In this document: positions 1 to 8,228 of the stretch, piece by piece | How the letters are laid out: each line of letters opens with the position of its first letter | How positions within the stretch are numbered: the stretch's first letter is position 1 | NCBI GenBank assembly: GCA_036733165.1 | Contig: DAINBB010000003.1 | Span: forward strand, 34,666 to 98,665 | Origin: JAFGGT01 sp036733165 | Lineage (GTDB): Archaea; Methanobacteriota_B; Thermococci; Methanofastidiosales; NM3 | Length of the DNA stretch: 64,000 nt | Direction of reading: 5' to 3' | Program-made: the position numbers and the translations under genes | The notes under the pieces: generated by a model | Databases searched by the model: none | What the model was told of the DNA's origin: nothing | The model's input: only the letters and a program-made list of their open reading frames with translations

Positions 1-2049
1 CCTACAGAGGATGTGGTCGAGATAGAACCTCTGATTCTCCCTGAATATCAGGTATGTCTGAGCATATCTCAAAACGACATTGAAGATTCTCTTCCTGAAG
101 AAACCCATCGGCATCTTGCCAATCCTTTCGTCTATAAGTTTCTGGACCTCCAGTCTCTCCATTACATTTTTCTGCTCGATCTCCTCAAAATCAATAGGTT
201 GGGATCCAACAAGGGACCTGAGTATATCTATCACGAGACCTTGGTCCTCTGACCACCTTGGGAAGAGGATCTCCCTGGTATGTGACCTATGGCCATATTC
301 ATCGATAAATCCCTGATAGTGCAGATATTGTGGTCTTCCCCTAAGTGTCTCGAGAAACTCTTCTTCTCCGCCATCTATCAAGGCCTTCGTCAAATCTTCG
401 TCTTTCCTTATCATATCGGCAAGCCTGGCAATGGCCATGTTGGTCAATATCGTCTTGTTGTCTGGCAGGCCTGATATCAACTTGGAGTACAGTTCGCCTG
501 TTGAGTCGTCCAACCAATCCACCAACCATCTCTTGACCATAAGGTTGGTGCCTATGCTGTGGGTGACCATTCCGTACCTTATCAGCCTGAAGTGCTTTAA
601 GAATGCGCACTCCATGTAGTCGTACTGTGCCTTGAGCTCCTCGAAAGATAGCTTGCCGAGGTCCGTCCTGTCGTATGCCTCCATGGCGGCAAGAAAGTTC
701 TCCGTCCATTCCCTGTATGCCTTGTCGGTCTTCATCATGCTTCCGTCAGGGTCTTTTAGCATGATCCTGATCTCTGCCCAGAGCCTTCTGAGGGTCTTCG
801 TCTTGGCATTTGCGATCCTGTCCTGGTCCTTTATCGGAAAATAGTTGAGAAGTTCCTTTGTCCTTGAGAACCTTGGATTGAACGTGAACACTTCCTCAAG
901 TACCTTTGAGTTGAAGTAGATGTGCCCCTTATGGAGCTTTAGTAGCTTAAGGTCCGTCAGTTCCTTGTATCCCATTATCTCGGAACCCTCATCGTTCACA
1001 TACCTTGTGAGATAATGCCCAAGAAATGAAAAGAACAGCGGGGAAGTGGCATCGGCCCAGTATTCATCACCGTATGCCCTTGTCCACAATATATCCCCTC
1101 CGTCCCCGAGCGTTGTGATGGGGCGGGACTGAAGCAGCAGTATGGAACCATCCTCTATAGACCATTCTATGTCCTGCGGGCCGTCGAAATGATCCTCTAT
1201 CCTCCTTCCAAAATCCAATAGTTCCATTATCTGCTCTTCCGATAGCGAGGATGACTCTTGTCTTCCTCGATCTATCGTTACCGCTTCGTTTCCTGAATCG
1301 GAGAGGAATATGCCCCTTTCTTTCCTGTTGATCTTTTTCTCAACAATACTGCGACTTTCAAGGTCTATTACAAACCTGTCAGGGGTTACCAATCCAGATA
1401 CTATCGACTCTCCCAGGCCCCAACTGGATTCGATGATGGCCCTTTTGCCGTTCTTGTCAACAGGGTCCCTGGTGAACATTACGCCCGAGACATCGGAGTC
1501 CACCATCCTTTGGACGATGACTGCGACACCCCCCTCCGTGTGGGAAATGCCTGCGTAATGCCTGTACGACATGGCCCTCTCGTTCCAATATGATGCCCAA
1601 CATCTCTTGATCGCACCCAGGACCGACTTGTCATCGACATTGAGAAATGTGTCCTGTTGTCCGGCAAAAGATGCTTCCGGAAGGTCCTCTGCGACAGCAG
1701 ATGATCTTATGGCCCAAACTGTTCCGTCTGCAGATTCCCGTATCAGGCCCTCTATCTCATCTACGATACCTTTCCCGATGGCCGGAGCGGTGATCATCTC
1801 CCGTATGGCGTCCGAGCACATCTTTAGGGCGTTCTTGTCGTTCAGGTCGGCGTCCTGAAGCAAATCTGCTATTTTGCCGTCCAGGCCGTTTGACCCTATG
1901 AAGTCCAGGTACGCGTCCACTGTAACGACAAAGCCCCTGGGCACGGGGAATCCCCCTTCCAACAGCCTTATGAGATTGGCAGCCTTGCCCCCTACCTTGT
2001 TCAGGTCGCCCGATCTTGTTGTGTCAAGAGGTATACAATTGCTGTACAT
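1..2049 (-). CDS. PEP synthase / rifampicin phosphotransferase-like enzyme (3' end missing)
   Basis: The minus strand is open from an ATG at 2049 to the left edge, giving 683 residues with no stop. The N-terminal half is an ATP-grasp PEP/pyruvate-binding domain (PPDK_N): it has GGKAANL near the start, the RSSAVAEDLPEASFAGQQDT block, VMFTRDP, and ESSWGLGE followed by SGLVTPD. The linker region follows, reaching RENQRFYLDH at the edge. The phosphohistidine swivelling domain expected at the C-terminus lies outside the window, so the active-site His cannot be checked. Family members phosphorylate pyruvate (PEP synthase) or an antibiotic such as rifampicin; the linker resembles the stand-alone RPH-like group, so the substrate is open. 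A GTGAT ribosome site and a TATA-like element near 2101-2110 support the start. Confidence 0.85.
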   Translation of the reverse strand, partial: MYSNCIPLDTTRSGDLNKVGGKAANLIRLLEGGFPVPRGFVVTVDAYLDFIGSNGLDGKIADLLQDADLNDKNALKMCSDAIREMITAPAIGKGIVDEIEGLIRESADGTVWAIRSSAVAEDLPEASFAGQQDTFLNVDDKSVLGAIKRCWASYWNERAMSYRHYAGISHTEGGVAVIVQRMVDSDVSGVMFTRDPVDKNGKRAIIESSWGLGESIVSGLVTPDRFVIDLESRSIVEKKINRKERGIFLSDSGNEAVTIDRGRQESSSLSEEQIMELLDFGRRIEDHFDGPQDIEWSIEDGSILLLQSRPITTLGDGGDILWTRAYGDEYWADATSPLFFSFLGHYLTRYVNDEGSEIMGYKELTDLKLLKLHKGHIYFNSKVLEEVFTFNPRFSRTKELLNYFPIKDQDRIANAKTKTLRRLWAEIRIMLKDPDGSMMKTDKAYREWTENFLAAMEAYDRTDLGKLSFEELKAQYDYMECAFLKHFRLIRYGMVTHSIGTNLMVKRWLVDWLDDSTGELYSKLISGLPDNKTILTNMAIARLADMIRKDEDLTKALIDGGEEEFLETLRGRPQYLHYQGFIDEYGHRSHTREILFPRWSEDQGLVIDILRSLVGSQPIDFEEIEQKNVMERLEVQKLIDERIGKMPMGFFRKRIFNVVLRYAQTYLIFRENQRFYLDHILCR

Positions 2050-2135
2050 TCCATCACTTGCCAGCATTGATAGTAGATTATCATTAAAATACGTTTTTCC
2101 ATTTTTAAATGGTACCTAATAGGAAAAGTGAGGGG

Positions 2136-2288
2136 GTGGAAGGTGTCGAAGGTGGGAGGTTCCACATCCATTCCGTCGGCATCGTGAATGAGGACGCCAT
2201 ACATTACCTGGTCGACAGGCGTTTTTGCATGATGGCGGAACAGATGGGGAAATATTCATTGGACCGAAAGGGTCATCTTGCCTCGTAG
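2136..2288 (+). CDS. Possible 50-residue small protein
   Basis: A GTG-started frame lies in the gap between the PEP-synthase-like gene and the aminopeptidase. A TATA-like TTTTTAAAT at about 2101-2110 lies 26-35 nt upstream and a GTGAGGGG stretch directly precedes the GTG. The product has no recognised domain. Its last 16 bases overlap the 3' end of the convergent aminopeptidase gene. It may be chance; only the promoter-like spacing and the open frame support it. Confidence 0.25.
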   Translation: MEGVEGGRFHIHSVGIVNEDAIHYLVDRRFCMMAEQMGKYSLDRKGHLAS

Positions 2289-3694
2289 AAGGCCTTGAAC
2301 CCTTTCTTTGTCATCCAGAGGTCTGCCTTTGATGCGATTTCGAAGGAAGAGTGCATGGACAATAGGGCAGGCCCGACGTCCACGACCTCCATGCCTAGGC
2401 GCGCCATGTACTTGGCTATCGTACCGCCGCCTCCCTCATCGACCTTTCCCAGTTCACCGGACTGCCAGACGATGTTGTTGTCGTTGAATATCTTCCTTAT
2501 CTCTGAGACGAATTCGGCATTCGCATCGTTGGCCTCATATTTGCCGCTGGTACCGCTGTACTTTTGGATATAGAGGCCGTTCCCGAGCCTGGGTGCATTG
2601 TTCTCCTCGTGGACCTTTGGGAAGTTCGGATTCAGTGCGGCGCCGACATCGGAGGATATCGTCTTTCCGCCCATAAGGGCGTCCATAAGCTTCTGATTCG
2701 TTGTTTCACCCTGGATTGACATCATCTTAGACAGTGCCCAAGGGAAGAAGTTGCTTTGCATGGCGGTGTTGCCTTCGGAGTGGGTCTCCTCCTTGTCTGC
2801 CAGGAAGACTATCGATGTGTACTCCGGCACATCCATCTCCATCAAGGCCTTGAGCGAACAGAATACGCATATCCTGTCGTCCTGGCCATATGCGCCGATC
2901 ATGCTCATGTCTATTCCGACATTCCTTGACTTTCCTGCCGGAACGGCCTCGATCTCCGCTGACACGAAGTCCTCTTCAGTTATGCCATACTTCTCATACA
3001 ACAGCTTCAGCGCCATCATCTTTGTCTTCGTATCCATCTTCGTGTCCTTGTCTGGAATGCTTGAGAAGAGTATGTTAAGTTCCTCGCCCTTGATGACGTC
3101 CGGGGTCTTCCTTTCGTACTGGACCTTCTTGGACAGGTGTATCAGGATGTCGTTGACGGTGAACACGGGTTCGTCCTCGTTCTCGCCTATGGTGATGTCC
3201 ACCCTGCTGCCGTCCCTTTTGTATACGACCCCGTGCAGTGCAAGGGGTATATTCGCGAAATGGTACTTCTTGATGCCGCCGTAGTAATGGGTCTTGAGCA
3301 TTGCAAATTTCTTGGTCTCGATCAACGGATTTGGCTTGAGGTCAAGCCTTGGCGAGTCGACATGCGAGCCGATCATCCTGAATCCCTCGCTCAATGGCCT
3401 TTTTCCAATGACGAAGAGCACGATGTTCTTTTCCTTGTTCTTGACATATACCCTTTTTCCCGCCATTGTCCCTTTTCCATCTTTCTTGAAAGATGCCTCG
3501 AGATCCTCTATTGGGACGAATCCGTCTTTTAGTGCCATCCTCTCGGAAAGTTCCACGACCTCCCTTTCGGTCTTTGCGTTATCTATGAAGTCCCTGTACT
3601 CCCTTGAGAGCACTTCTATCTCATCTTTTTCGTCATCCCCTATGACGTTCCATACGGATTTCCTGTTCAACGTCAATTCCTCGTCAGTCAGCAT
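2273..3694 (-). CDS. M18 family aminopeptidase (aspartyl aminopeptidase type)
   Basis: This is a dinuclear zinc exopeptidase that removes N-terminal (often acidic) residues in the cytoplasm. Counting from the ATG at 3694 (473 residues), metal-binding motifs of the family are visible: GSHVDSPRLD (His111, Asp113), the AYGQDD block, ADKEETHSEG with the catalytic and metal glutamates near 302-303, SSDV, and SMHSSFE near the C-terminus (His448). Length matches the family. A GTG four codons upstream (3706) is an alternative start and lies close to the transcription start predicted from the TATA-like CTATAAATTTA at about 3721-3731. The gene is divergent from the NifU-domain gene. Confidence 0.93.
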   Translation of the reverse strand: MLTDEELTLNRKSVWNVIGDDEKDEIEVLSREYRDFIDNAKTEREVVELSERMALKDGFVPIEDLEASFKKDGKGTMAGKRVYVKNKEKNIVLFVIGKRPLSEGFRMIGSHVDSPRLDLKPNPLIETKKFAMLKTHYYGGIKKYHFANIPLALHGVVYKRDGSRVDITIGENEDEPVFTVNDILIHLSKKVQYERKTPDVIKGEELNILFSSIPDKDTKMDTKTKMMALKLLYEKYGITEEDFVSAEIEAVPAGKSRNVGIDMSMIGAYGQDDRICVFCSLKALMEMDVPEYTSIVFLADKEETHSEGNTAMQSNFFPWALSKMMSIQGETTNQKLMDALMGGKTISSDVGAALNPNFPKVHEENNAPRLGNGLYIQKYSGTSGKYEANDANAEFVSEIRKIFNDNNIVWQSGELGKVDEGGGGTIAKYMARLGMEVVDVGPALLSMHSSFEIASKADLWMTKKGFKAFYEAR

Positions 3695-3797
3695 AGAATT
3701 CCCCACGTTCGATAAACGATTGTAAATTTATAGCTTATTAGGGGGAGAAACCTTTTTAAAAACTTTGCATATCCCTTATATAACGGCTGTGAAAATC

Positions 3798-4022
3798 ATG
3801 AAAGAGAAGGTAAAAGAAGTATTGGACAAGATTCGCCCAATGCTACAGGCGGATGGCGGGGATGTCGAACTTGTCGATGTCGATGAGGAGACAGGGAAGG
3901 TCATGGTGAAACTTACAGGTGCATGCGGCGGGTGTCCCATGTCCCAGATGACCTTGAAGTTCGGTATAGAGGCCGAACTGAAGAAGGAGATCCCAGAGGT
4001 CACGGAAGTAGTCAACCTTTGA
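3798..4022 (+). CDS. NifU C-terminal-like Fe-S scaffold protein
   Basis: A 74-residue stand-alone NifU C-terminal (Nfu-type) domain. It has the DGGDVELVDVD block and the CGGCPMSQ motif whose two cysteines carry a transient [4Fe-4S] cluster for delivery to apoproteins. The frame is open 11 codons further upstream, but the ATG at 3798 places MKEKVKEVLDKIRPML where the family begins. A TATA-like TTTTTAAAAA at about 3753-3762 would start transcription near 3785. It could supply clusters to proteins such as aconitase or the radical SAM protein in this window; that is inference. Confidence 0.9.
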   Translation: MKEKVKEVLDKIRPMLQADGGDVELVDVDEETGKVMVKLTGACGGCPMSQMTLKFGIEAELKKEIPEVTEVVNL

Positions 4023-4062
4023 TTTTTTGGATTTTTATTTTGATTCCTCTTTTTTTATACGC
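4023..4062. terminator. T-rich convergent terminator region
   Basis: Runs of T on the plus strand (TTTTTT at 4024-4029, then TTTTT and TTTTTTT up to about 4058) follow the NifU-domain stop codon. Archaeal RNA polymerase stops at such T-tracts. The region overlaps the lysine-rich 3' end of the convergent membrane-protein gene. Confidence 0.5.
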
Positions 4063-4361
4063 TTAGCTTCTGCCTTGATCCTCTTTTTCTCGATCTTGAG
4101 GCGTTCTTTCTCCGGTCCGTCGTCATTGTCAGTGATCAAGGTATTTTCTTCATTTTTTAGAATATGTTCACGATTGTGGCTATATGTCAGTAAAATCGCA
4201 ATAAGCGCATATAGGCAAAGCCCCCCCACTATAACATAGACCATGCGTTCTGGAACTTCAGGATAGAATCTGGTAATCGCGAAAAATATAGATAACAATG
4301 CCAATGCGGCCCATGCATGATGCTTGTACCATCCGTAGCTTCTCTTTGCATCATCGCCCAT
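4035..4361 (-). CDS. Small two-span membrane protein, unknown function
   Basis: A 108-residue protein with two hydrophobic segments (about residues 17-33 and 40-59) and a long, highly charged Lys/Glu-rich cytoplasmic-type tail from about residue 65. No family was recognised. It lies between the NifU-domain gene (convergent) and the exonuclease III gene (same strand, upstream). Confidence 0.7.
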   Translation of the reverse strand: MGDDAKRSYGWYKHHAWAALALLSIFFAITRFYPEVPERMVYVIVGGLCLYALIAILLTYSHNREHILKNEENTLITDNDDGPEKERLKIEKKRIKAEAKRIKKEESK

Positions 4362-4398
4362 TACAATAGATTGTGTGGGCTATCTATTAATAATATCG

Positions 4399-5163
4399 CT
4401 ACAGTTCCAGCTCCAGTGCAATGGGGCAATGGTCGCTGCCCATGACGTCAGAGAGCATGTAGGATGCCTTCACGTTGCCGACAAGCCCCTTGCTGACATA
4501 GAAGTAGTCTAGCCTCCAACCGACGTTCCTTTCCCGTGCCCTTGTCTTGTAGTCCCACCAGCTGTAGTGTCCGCCTTCATCGTTAAACAGTCTGAACGTG
4601 TCTACAAGCCCGTTCTCGATGAATCTGTCCAGCCATTCCCTCTCCTCTGGCAGGAATCCGGAGGCCATCTCGTTCTCTTTGGGTCTGGCGATGTCCTTTT
4701 CTGTGTGGGCGGTATTCACATCGCCGCATACCACCAAGTCCATCCCTTTTGACATCATGTCCTTGCACTGTTCGATGAACACCTTGTAAAAGTCCATTTT
4801 GTACTCCAGCCTCTCCTTGGACATCTTTCCGTTCGGAAAGTATATGTTCATAAGATGGAATCTGTCGTAATCGGCAACGATTATCCTTCCTTCATCCTCG
4901 ACATCACCGAAATAGAACGTTTTATTGACAGATGTTGGGGATTGCCTGGTGTATATCGCGACACCACTGTAACCTCTTCGCTCAGGATACGAGAAAATGG
5001 CATCATACCCTTCTATATATCTCAGGTCCAGGGGAAGCTGATCCTCATGGGACTTGGTCTCCTGGATGCAGAGGATGTCAGGCCCCACAGACCTGAACCA
5101 TTCCAGAAATCCCTTCTTGTACACTGCCCTGAGGCCATTGACGTTCCATGAGACGATCTGCAT
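4399..5163 (-). CDS. xthA: Exodeoxyribonuclease III / AP endonuclease
   Basis: A 254-residue member of the endonuclease/exonuclease/phosphatase fold that cleaves DNA at abasic sites in base excision repair. The conserved blocks are present in order: SWNVNGLRA at the N-terminus, CIQETK (metal-binding Glu), [20 protein letters not shown] (catalytic Asp/Asn), WRLDYF and GSDHCPI (catalytic Asp-His). Full length for the family. It lies just downstream of the peroxiredoxin gene (27 bp), which fits a role in oxidative DNA damage. Confidence 0.95.
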   Translation of the reverse strand: MQIVSWNVNGLRAVYKKGFLEWFRSVGPDILCIQETKSHEDQLPLDLRYIEGYDAIFSYPERRGYSGVAIYTRQSPTSVNKTFYFGDVEDEGRIIVADYDRFHLMNIYFPNGKMSKERLEYKMDFYKVFIEQCKDMMSKGMDLVVCGDVNTAHTEKDIARPKENEMASGFLPEEREWLDRFIENGLVDTFRLFNDEGGHYSWWDYKTRARERNVGWRLDYFYVSKGLVGNVKASYMLSDVMGSDHCPIALELEL

Positions 5164-5190
5164 TTGAATCAGAAAAGGAAAATGGAAAGG

Positions 5191-5847
5191 TCAATCGACC
5201 TTCTTGTAGCAGAACCACCAGTCCTTGCACTCGAGGCTGTCGTCCTTGAGCCTTTTCTCCGCTTCCTCGACAGTGGTCGCGGGCGGAACTATGGCCCTGC
5301 CGCCTATGAACTCGTTGTTCGGCCAGTTGGCGGGCGCGGCAACCTTGTTCTTGTCCGTGAACTGGAGCGCCTTGACTATCCTCACTATCTCATCGAGGTT
5401 TCTTCCGATCTCCTGTGGATAGTATAGTATTACCCTTATTATGCTGTTCGGGTCTACAACGAACACCGCCCTGACGGTGTTGGAACCCTTGTTTGGATGA
5501 AGCATTCCAAGCATCTTTGAAAGTTTCCCATGGTCGGCGATAACTGGGAAAGGTATCTTTACACCAAGATTCTCTTCTATCCATTGGACCCACATGATGT
5601 GTGAGAATACTTGGTCTATCGAGAGCCCTATTAGTTCACAGTTGAGCTCCTTGAGTTCAGGCGCCTTCTTTGCGAACCCTGCAAACTCGGTAGTGCATAC
5701 TGGAGTGAAGTCACCTGGGTGACTAAAAAGGATGAACCATTTTCCCGAATATTCATTGGGAAGTATCTTCCTTCCCATGGTAGTTACCACCTTGACCTCC
5801 GGGAACTTATCCCCGATGAGGGGCATGCTTCTTTCTTCTTCACACAT
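5191..5847 (-). CDS. Peroxiredoxin (archaeal Prx6-type thiol peroxidase)
   Basis: A 218-residue peroxiredoxin reducing hydrogen peroxide and alkyl hydroperoxides. The peroxidatic cysteine is Cys51 in [12 protein letters not shown]. Two C-terminal cysteines at 207 and 213 sit at the positions known from the Aeropyrum pernix thiol peroxidase, so a resolving cysteine and decameric assembly are expected by homology. A GAGGT ribosome site precedes the ATG. The upstream region holds the perfect inverted repeat ATTATAATAAT (5890-5900). The gene is divergent from the desulforedoxin/flavodiiron group. Confidence 0.95.
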   Translation of the reverse strand: MCEEERSMPLIGDKFPEVKVVTTMGRKILPNEYSGKWFILFSHPGDFTPVCTTEFAGFAKKAPELKELNCELIGLSIDQVFSHIMWVQWIEENLGVKIPFPVIADHGKLSKMLGMLHPNKGSNTVRAVFVVDPNSIIRVILYYPQEIGRNLDEIVRIVKALQFTDKNKVAAPANWPNNEFIGGRAIVPPATTVEEAEKRLKDDSLECKDWWFCYKKVD

Positions 5848-5889
5848 TTCAATACCTCTTTTGATTTGTGATAATCGTTATGTTGGGGG

Positions 5890-5900
5890 ATTATAATAAT
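5890..5900. promoter_or_regulatory. Inverted repeat in the peroxiredoxin / desulforedoxin divergent promoter
   Basis: ATTATAATAAT is a perfect 5+1+5 inverted repeat and probably overlaps the TATA box of the peroxiredoxin gene (minus strand, 43-53 nt before its start). Its position between two oxygen-defence transcripts would suit a shared redox regulator, but an AT-rich palindrome is also expected by chance in such a promoter. Confidence 0.3.
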
Positions 5901-5965
5901 TTTTTTCAGAAAAGCATTAAAAACTTGTAGAAAATATGAATACAAAGAAAAAAAGGAGGTATCTC

Positions 5966-6082
5966 ATGACGAAGGTAGGAGAAAAGTACATCTGCGACAT
6001 ATGCGGAAACGAGGTCGAGGTCGTCAAGGCCGGAGGCGGGACGCTTGTATGTTGCGGAGTAAAGATGAGACTTACAGATTAA
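5966..6082 (+). CDS. Desulforedoxin-type iron protein (38 residues)
   Basis: A very small protein with the desulforedoxin pattern: CDIC at residues 10-13 and a CC pair at 29-30, four cysteines that bind one rubredoxin-like iron. The same fold forms the N-terminal domain of desulfoferrodoxin (superoxide reductase). A strong AAAGGAGGT ribosome site ends 5 nt before the ATG. It is followed after 49 bp by the flavodiiron protein, so it is a plausible electron donor to it in place of rubredoxin; this pairing is inferred from position. Confidence 0.88.
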   Translation: MTKVGEKYICDICGNEVEVVKAGGGTLVCCGVKMRLTD

Positions 6083-6131
6083 TCTGAGTCCATGCCCTGC
6101 ATGGACCCTTCCCTTTTCAAGGGGGATCCCA

Positions 6132-7322
6132 ATGAACAAAATAGAGTTGAAGAACGGTATATACTGGGTCGGGGCTATAGATTGGAATCTCCGCGATTTC
6201 CACGGATACAAAACGCCGAACGGGTCTACATATAATGCATATCTCGTAGTTGGCGAGAAGATTGCATTGATAGACACGGTGAAGAGACCTTTTCTGAACG
6301 ACCTTGTTGAAAACATCAGGAACATAGTGGAACCTGAGAAGATCGATTATCTTATAGTAAACCATGTCGAGATGGACCATTCAGGTTCATTCCCGGAGAT
6401 CGTGAAACTGCTCAAGAACGCCCGCATTGTCGCCACCAAGGAGGGCAAGGAGGAACTTTTGAAGCACCACGGCAAGGATTATGACATAACGGTCGTGGAG
6501 GACGGTGACACGATATCCCTGGGCAACAAGACCCTCAGATTCATAAAGACTCCGATGCTGCATTGGCCCGACTCGATGATGACATATGTCCAGGAGGACA
6601 AGGTGATATTTACTTCGGACGCCTTTGGCCAACATTACGCCTCCACAGAAAGGTTCGACGACGAGCTTGACGAGAAGACGCTCTATGACGCGGCTGGGGA
6701 ATACTATTCCAACATACTTTGGCTCTACAGCCCGCTTGTATCACGCCTGATCGAGAAGGTGATGGACATGGGCATCAAGCTGGAGATGGTGGCACCCGAC
6801 CATGGCATAATATGGAGAAACGACCCGCATAAACCCATAAACTGGTATTGCGAGTGGGCAAATGGAAAGTCTGTGAACAAGGTGTTGCTGGTATATGAAA
6901 CGATGTGGGGCTCCACGGAAAAGATGGCCAGGGCGATAGCCAAGGGAATAACAGACCAGGGAATGAACGTCAAGCTGATGAAGCTTAAGGAGACCGAATA
7001 CAGCTACGTGATCAAGGAACTGCTCGGGTGCAGAGGCATACTTGTGGGCACACCTACCCTCAACAACAACATGTTCCCCTCCATGGGCGGTTTTCTGACA
7101 TATCTTAAAGGGCTCAGGCCAAAGGGAAGGATAGGAGCGACCTTTGGTTCCTATGGCTGGGGCGGCGGTGCGTGCAAGGCCGCGGAGGAGATGCTGGACG
7201 AGGCGGGTGTCAGGATAGCGTTCCCGCCACTGGAGCTTAAATGGGTCCCTACGGCCGAAGAGCTCGAGGACTGTTACACCTTTGGAAAGGAGTTTGCATC
7301 TAAAGCTATGGAGAAGATATAG
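6132..7322 (+). CDS. Flavodiiron protein (FprA / ROO family)
   Basis: A 396-residue A-type flavoprotein that reduces O2 (or NO) to water without releasing reactive oxygen. The N-terminal metallo-beta-lactamase-like domain has the diiron motif NHVEMDH (His78, Glu80, Asp82, His83), then LHWPDS, TSDAFGQH and APDHG ligands. The C-terminal flavodoxin domain starts near residue 250 with YETMWGSTEKM (FMN phosphate loop) and GTPTLNNN, FGSYGWGGG. No rubredoxin domain is fused. It lies between desulforedoxin and the NifB-like gene, which starts at the next base after its stop. Confidence 0.96.
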   Translation: MNKIELKNGIYWVGAIDWNLRDFHGYKTPNGSTYNAYLVVGEKIALIDTVKRPFLNDLVENIRNIVEPEKIDYLIVNHVEMDHSGSFPEIVKLLKNARIVATKEGKEELLKHHGKDYDITVVEDGDTISLGNKTLRFIKTPMLHWPDSMMTYVQEDKVIFTSDAFGQHYASTERFDDELDEKTLYDAAGEYYSNILWLYSPLVSRLIEKVMDMGIKLEMVAPDHGIIWRNDPHKPINWYCEWANGKSVNKVLLVYETMWGSTEKMARAIAKGITDQGMNVKLMKLKETEYSYVIKELLGCRGILVGTPTLNNNMFPSMGGFLTYLKGLRPKGRIGATFGSYGWGGGACKAAEEMLDEAGVRIAFPPLELKWVPTAEELEDCYTFGKEFASKAMEKI

Positions 7323-8222
7323 TTGGAGAAACAGGATCTTAAGAATGAGGCATGGAAGAAGGTCGGCACAAAGTTTGCACATATAACAAGTGTCCATCCA
7401 TGCTACAATGAGGATGCGCATCACAAAAACGCCAGGATACACCTCCCAGTGGCCCCGAAATGCAACATCCAATGCAGATTCTGCAGCAGGGGTCTGGACA
7501 AGTGTGCCAATCGGCCTGGCGCCTATTCCCACCTATTGAGCCCCGAGGGGGCTGTGGAACGGGTCAGGGAGGCGAAGAAGAAGTATAGGACGCTCCGGGT
7601 GGTCGGAATAGCGGGCCCGGGCGAACCATTGTTCAACCTCGAGACGTTCGAGACATTGTCAATGGTTGACAAGGCGTTCCCGAAACTATACAAGTGCATA
7701 GCCACCAACGGCCTCCTATTGCCAAAGAAAGTGGACATCCTCAAGAGCAACAACGTCGGCAGCGTCACCGTGACGGTGAACGGCCTGGACCCGGATGTCG
7801 TTTCACAGATAGTGTCATGGGTGGTGTACGAGGGCAAGCTGTACAAGGACGAAAGGGGCGCCGAGAAGCTGATAGAGAATCAGCTTGAAGGGATCGAAAA
7901 GGCCGTTAATGCGGGAATGGTGGTGAAGGTCAACACGGTCCTCATACCTTCCATCAACATGGACGAGGTAGAGATGATAGCAAAGACCGCATCCGAGCTT
8001 GGCGCATGGATAATGAACATCATCCCACTGATACCGCTCAACGATTTCTCAGACATGGAACCGCCGGGTTGCGATGACCTCAAGAGGGCAAGGCAGATGG
8101 CCGAGAAGCATATAAATCAGTTCAGGCTCTGCAAACAGTGCAGGGCGGATTCCTGCGGCGTTCCGGGAAAAGAGGACCATTCAATACCAAGGACCTGCGC
8201 ATCAGAATATTTCCATGGGTGA
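7323..8222 (+). CDS. nifB: NifB-like radical SAM protein
   Basis: A 299-residue homologue of NifB, the radical SAM enzyme that fuses two Fe-S clusters and inserts carbide to make the nitrogenase cofactor precursor NifB-co. It has HPC (Cys27), AHHKNARIHLPVAPKCN leading into the SAM cluster CX3CX2C (Cys47, Cys51, Cys54), Cys61, RVVGIAGPGEP, TNGLLLP, VKVNTVLIP and the C-terminal CKQCRADSCG block (Cys270, Cys273). No NifX-like domain is fused. It starts with TTG directly after the flavodiiron stop, with GGAG 8-10 nt upstream, so the two are probably co-translated. No nitrogenase structural gene is in the window, so true NifB activity is uncertain. Confidence 0.88.
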   Translation: MEKQDLKNEAWKKVGTKFAHITSVHPCYNEDAHHKNARIHLPVAPKCNIQCRFCSRGLDKCANRPGAYSHLLSPEGAVERVREAKKKYRTLRVVGIAGPGEPLFNLETFETLSMVDKAFPKLYKCIATNGLLLPKKVDILKSNNVGSVTVTVNGLDPDVVSQIVSWVVYEGKLYKDERGAEKLIENQLEGIEKAVNAGMVVKVNTVLIPSINMDEVEMIAKTASELGAWIMNIIPLIPLNDFSDMEPPGCDDLKRARQMAEKHINQFRLCKQCRADSCGVPGKEDHSIPRTCASEYFHG

Positions 8223-8228
8223 TCCGGC

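Noticed and set aside
6741..7532. 263-codon minus-strand frame over the flavodiiron/NifB junction
   Set aside because: Antisense to two genes with intact catalytic motifs.
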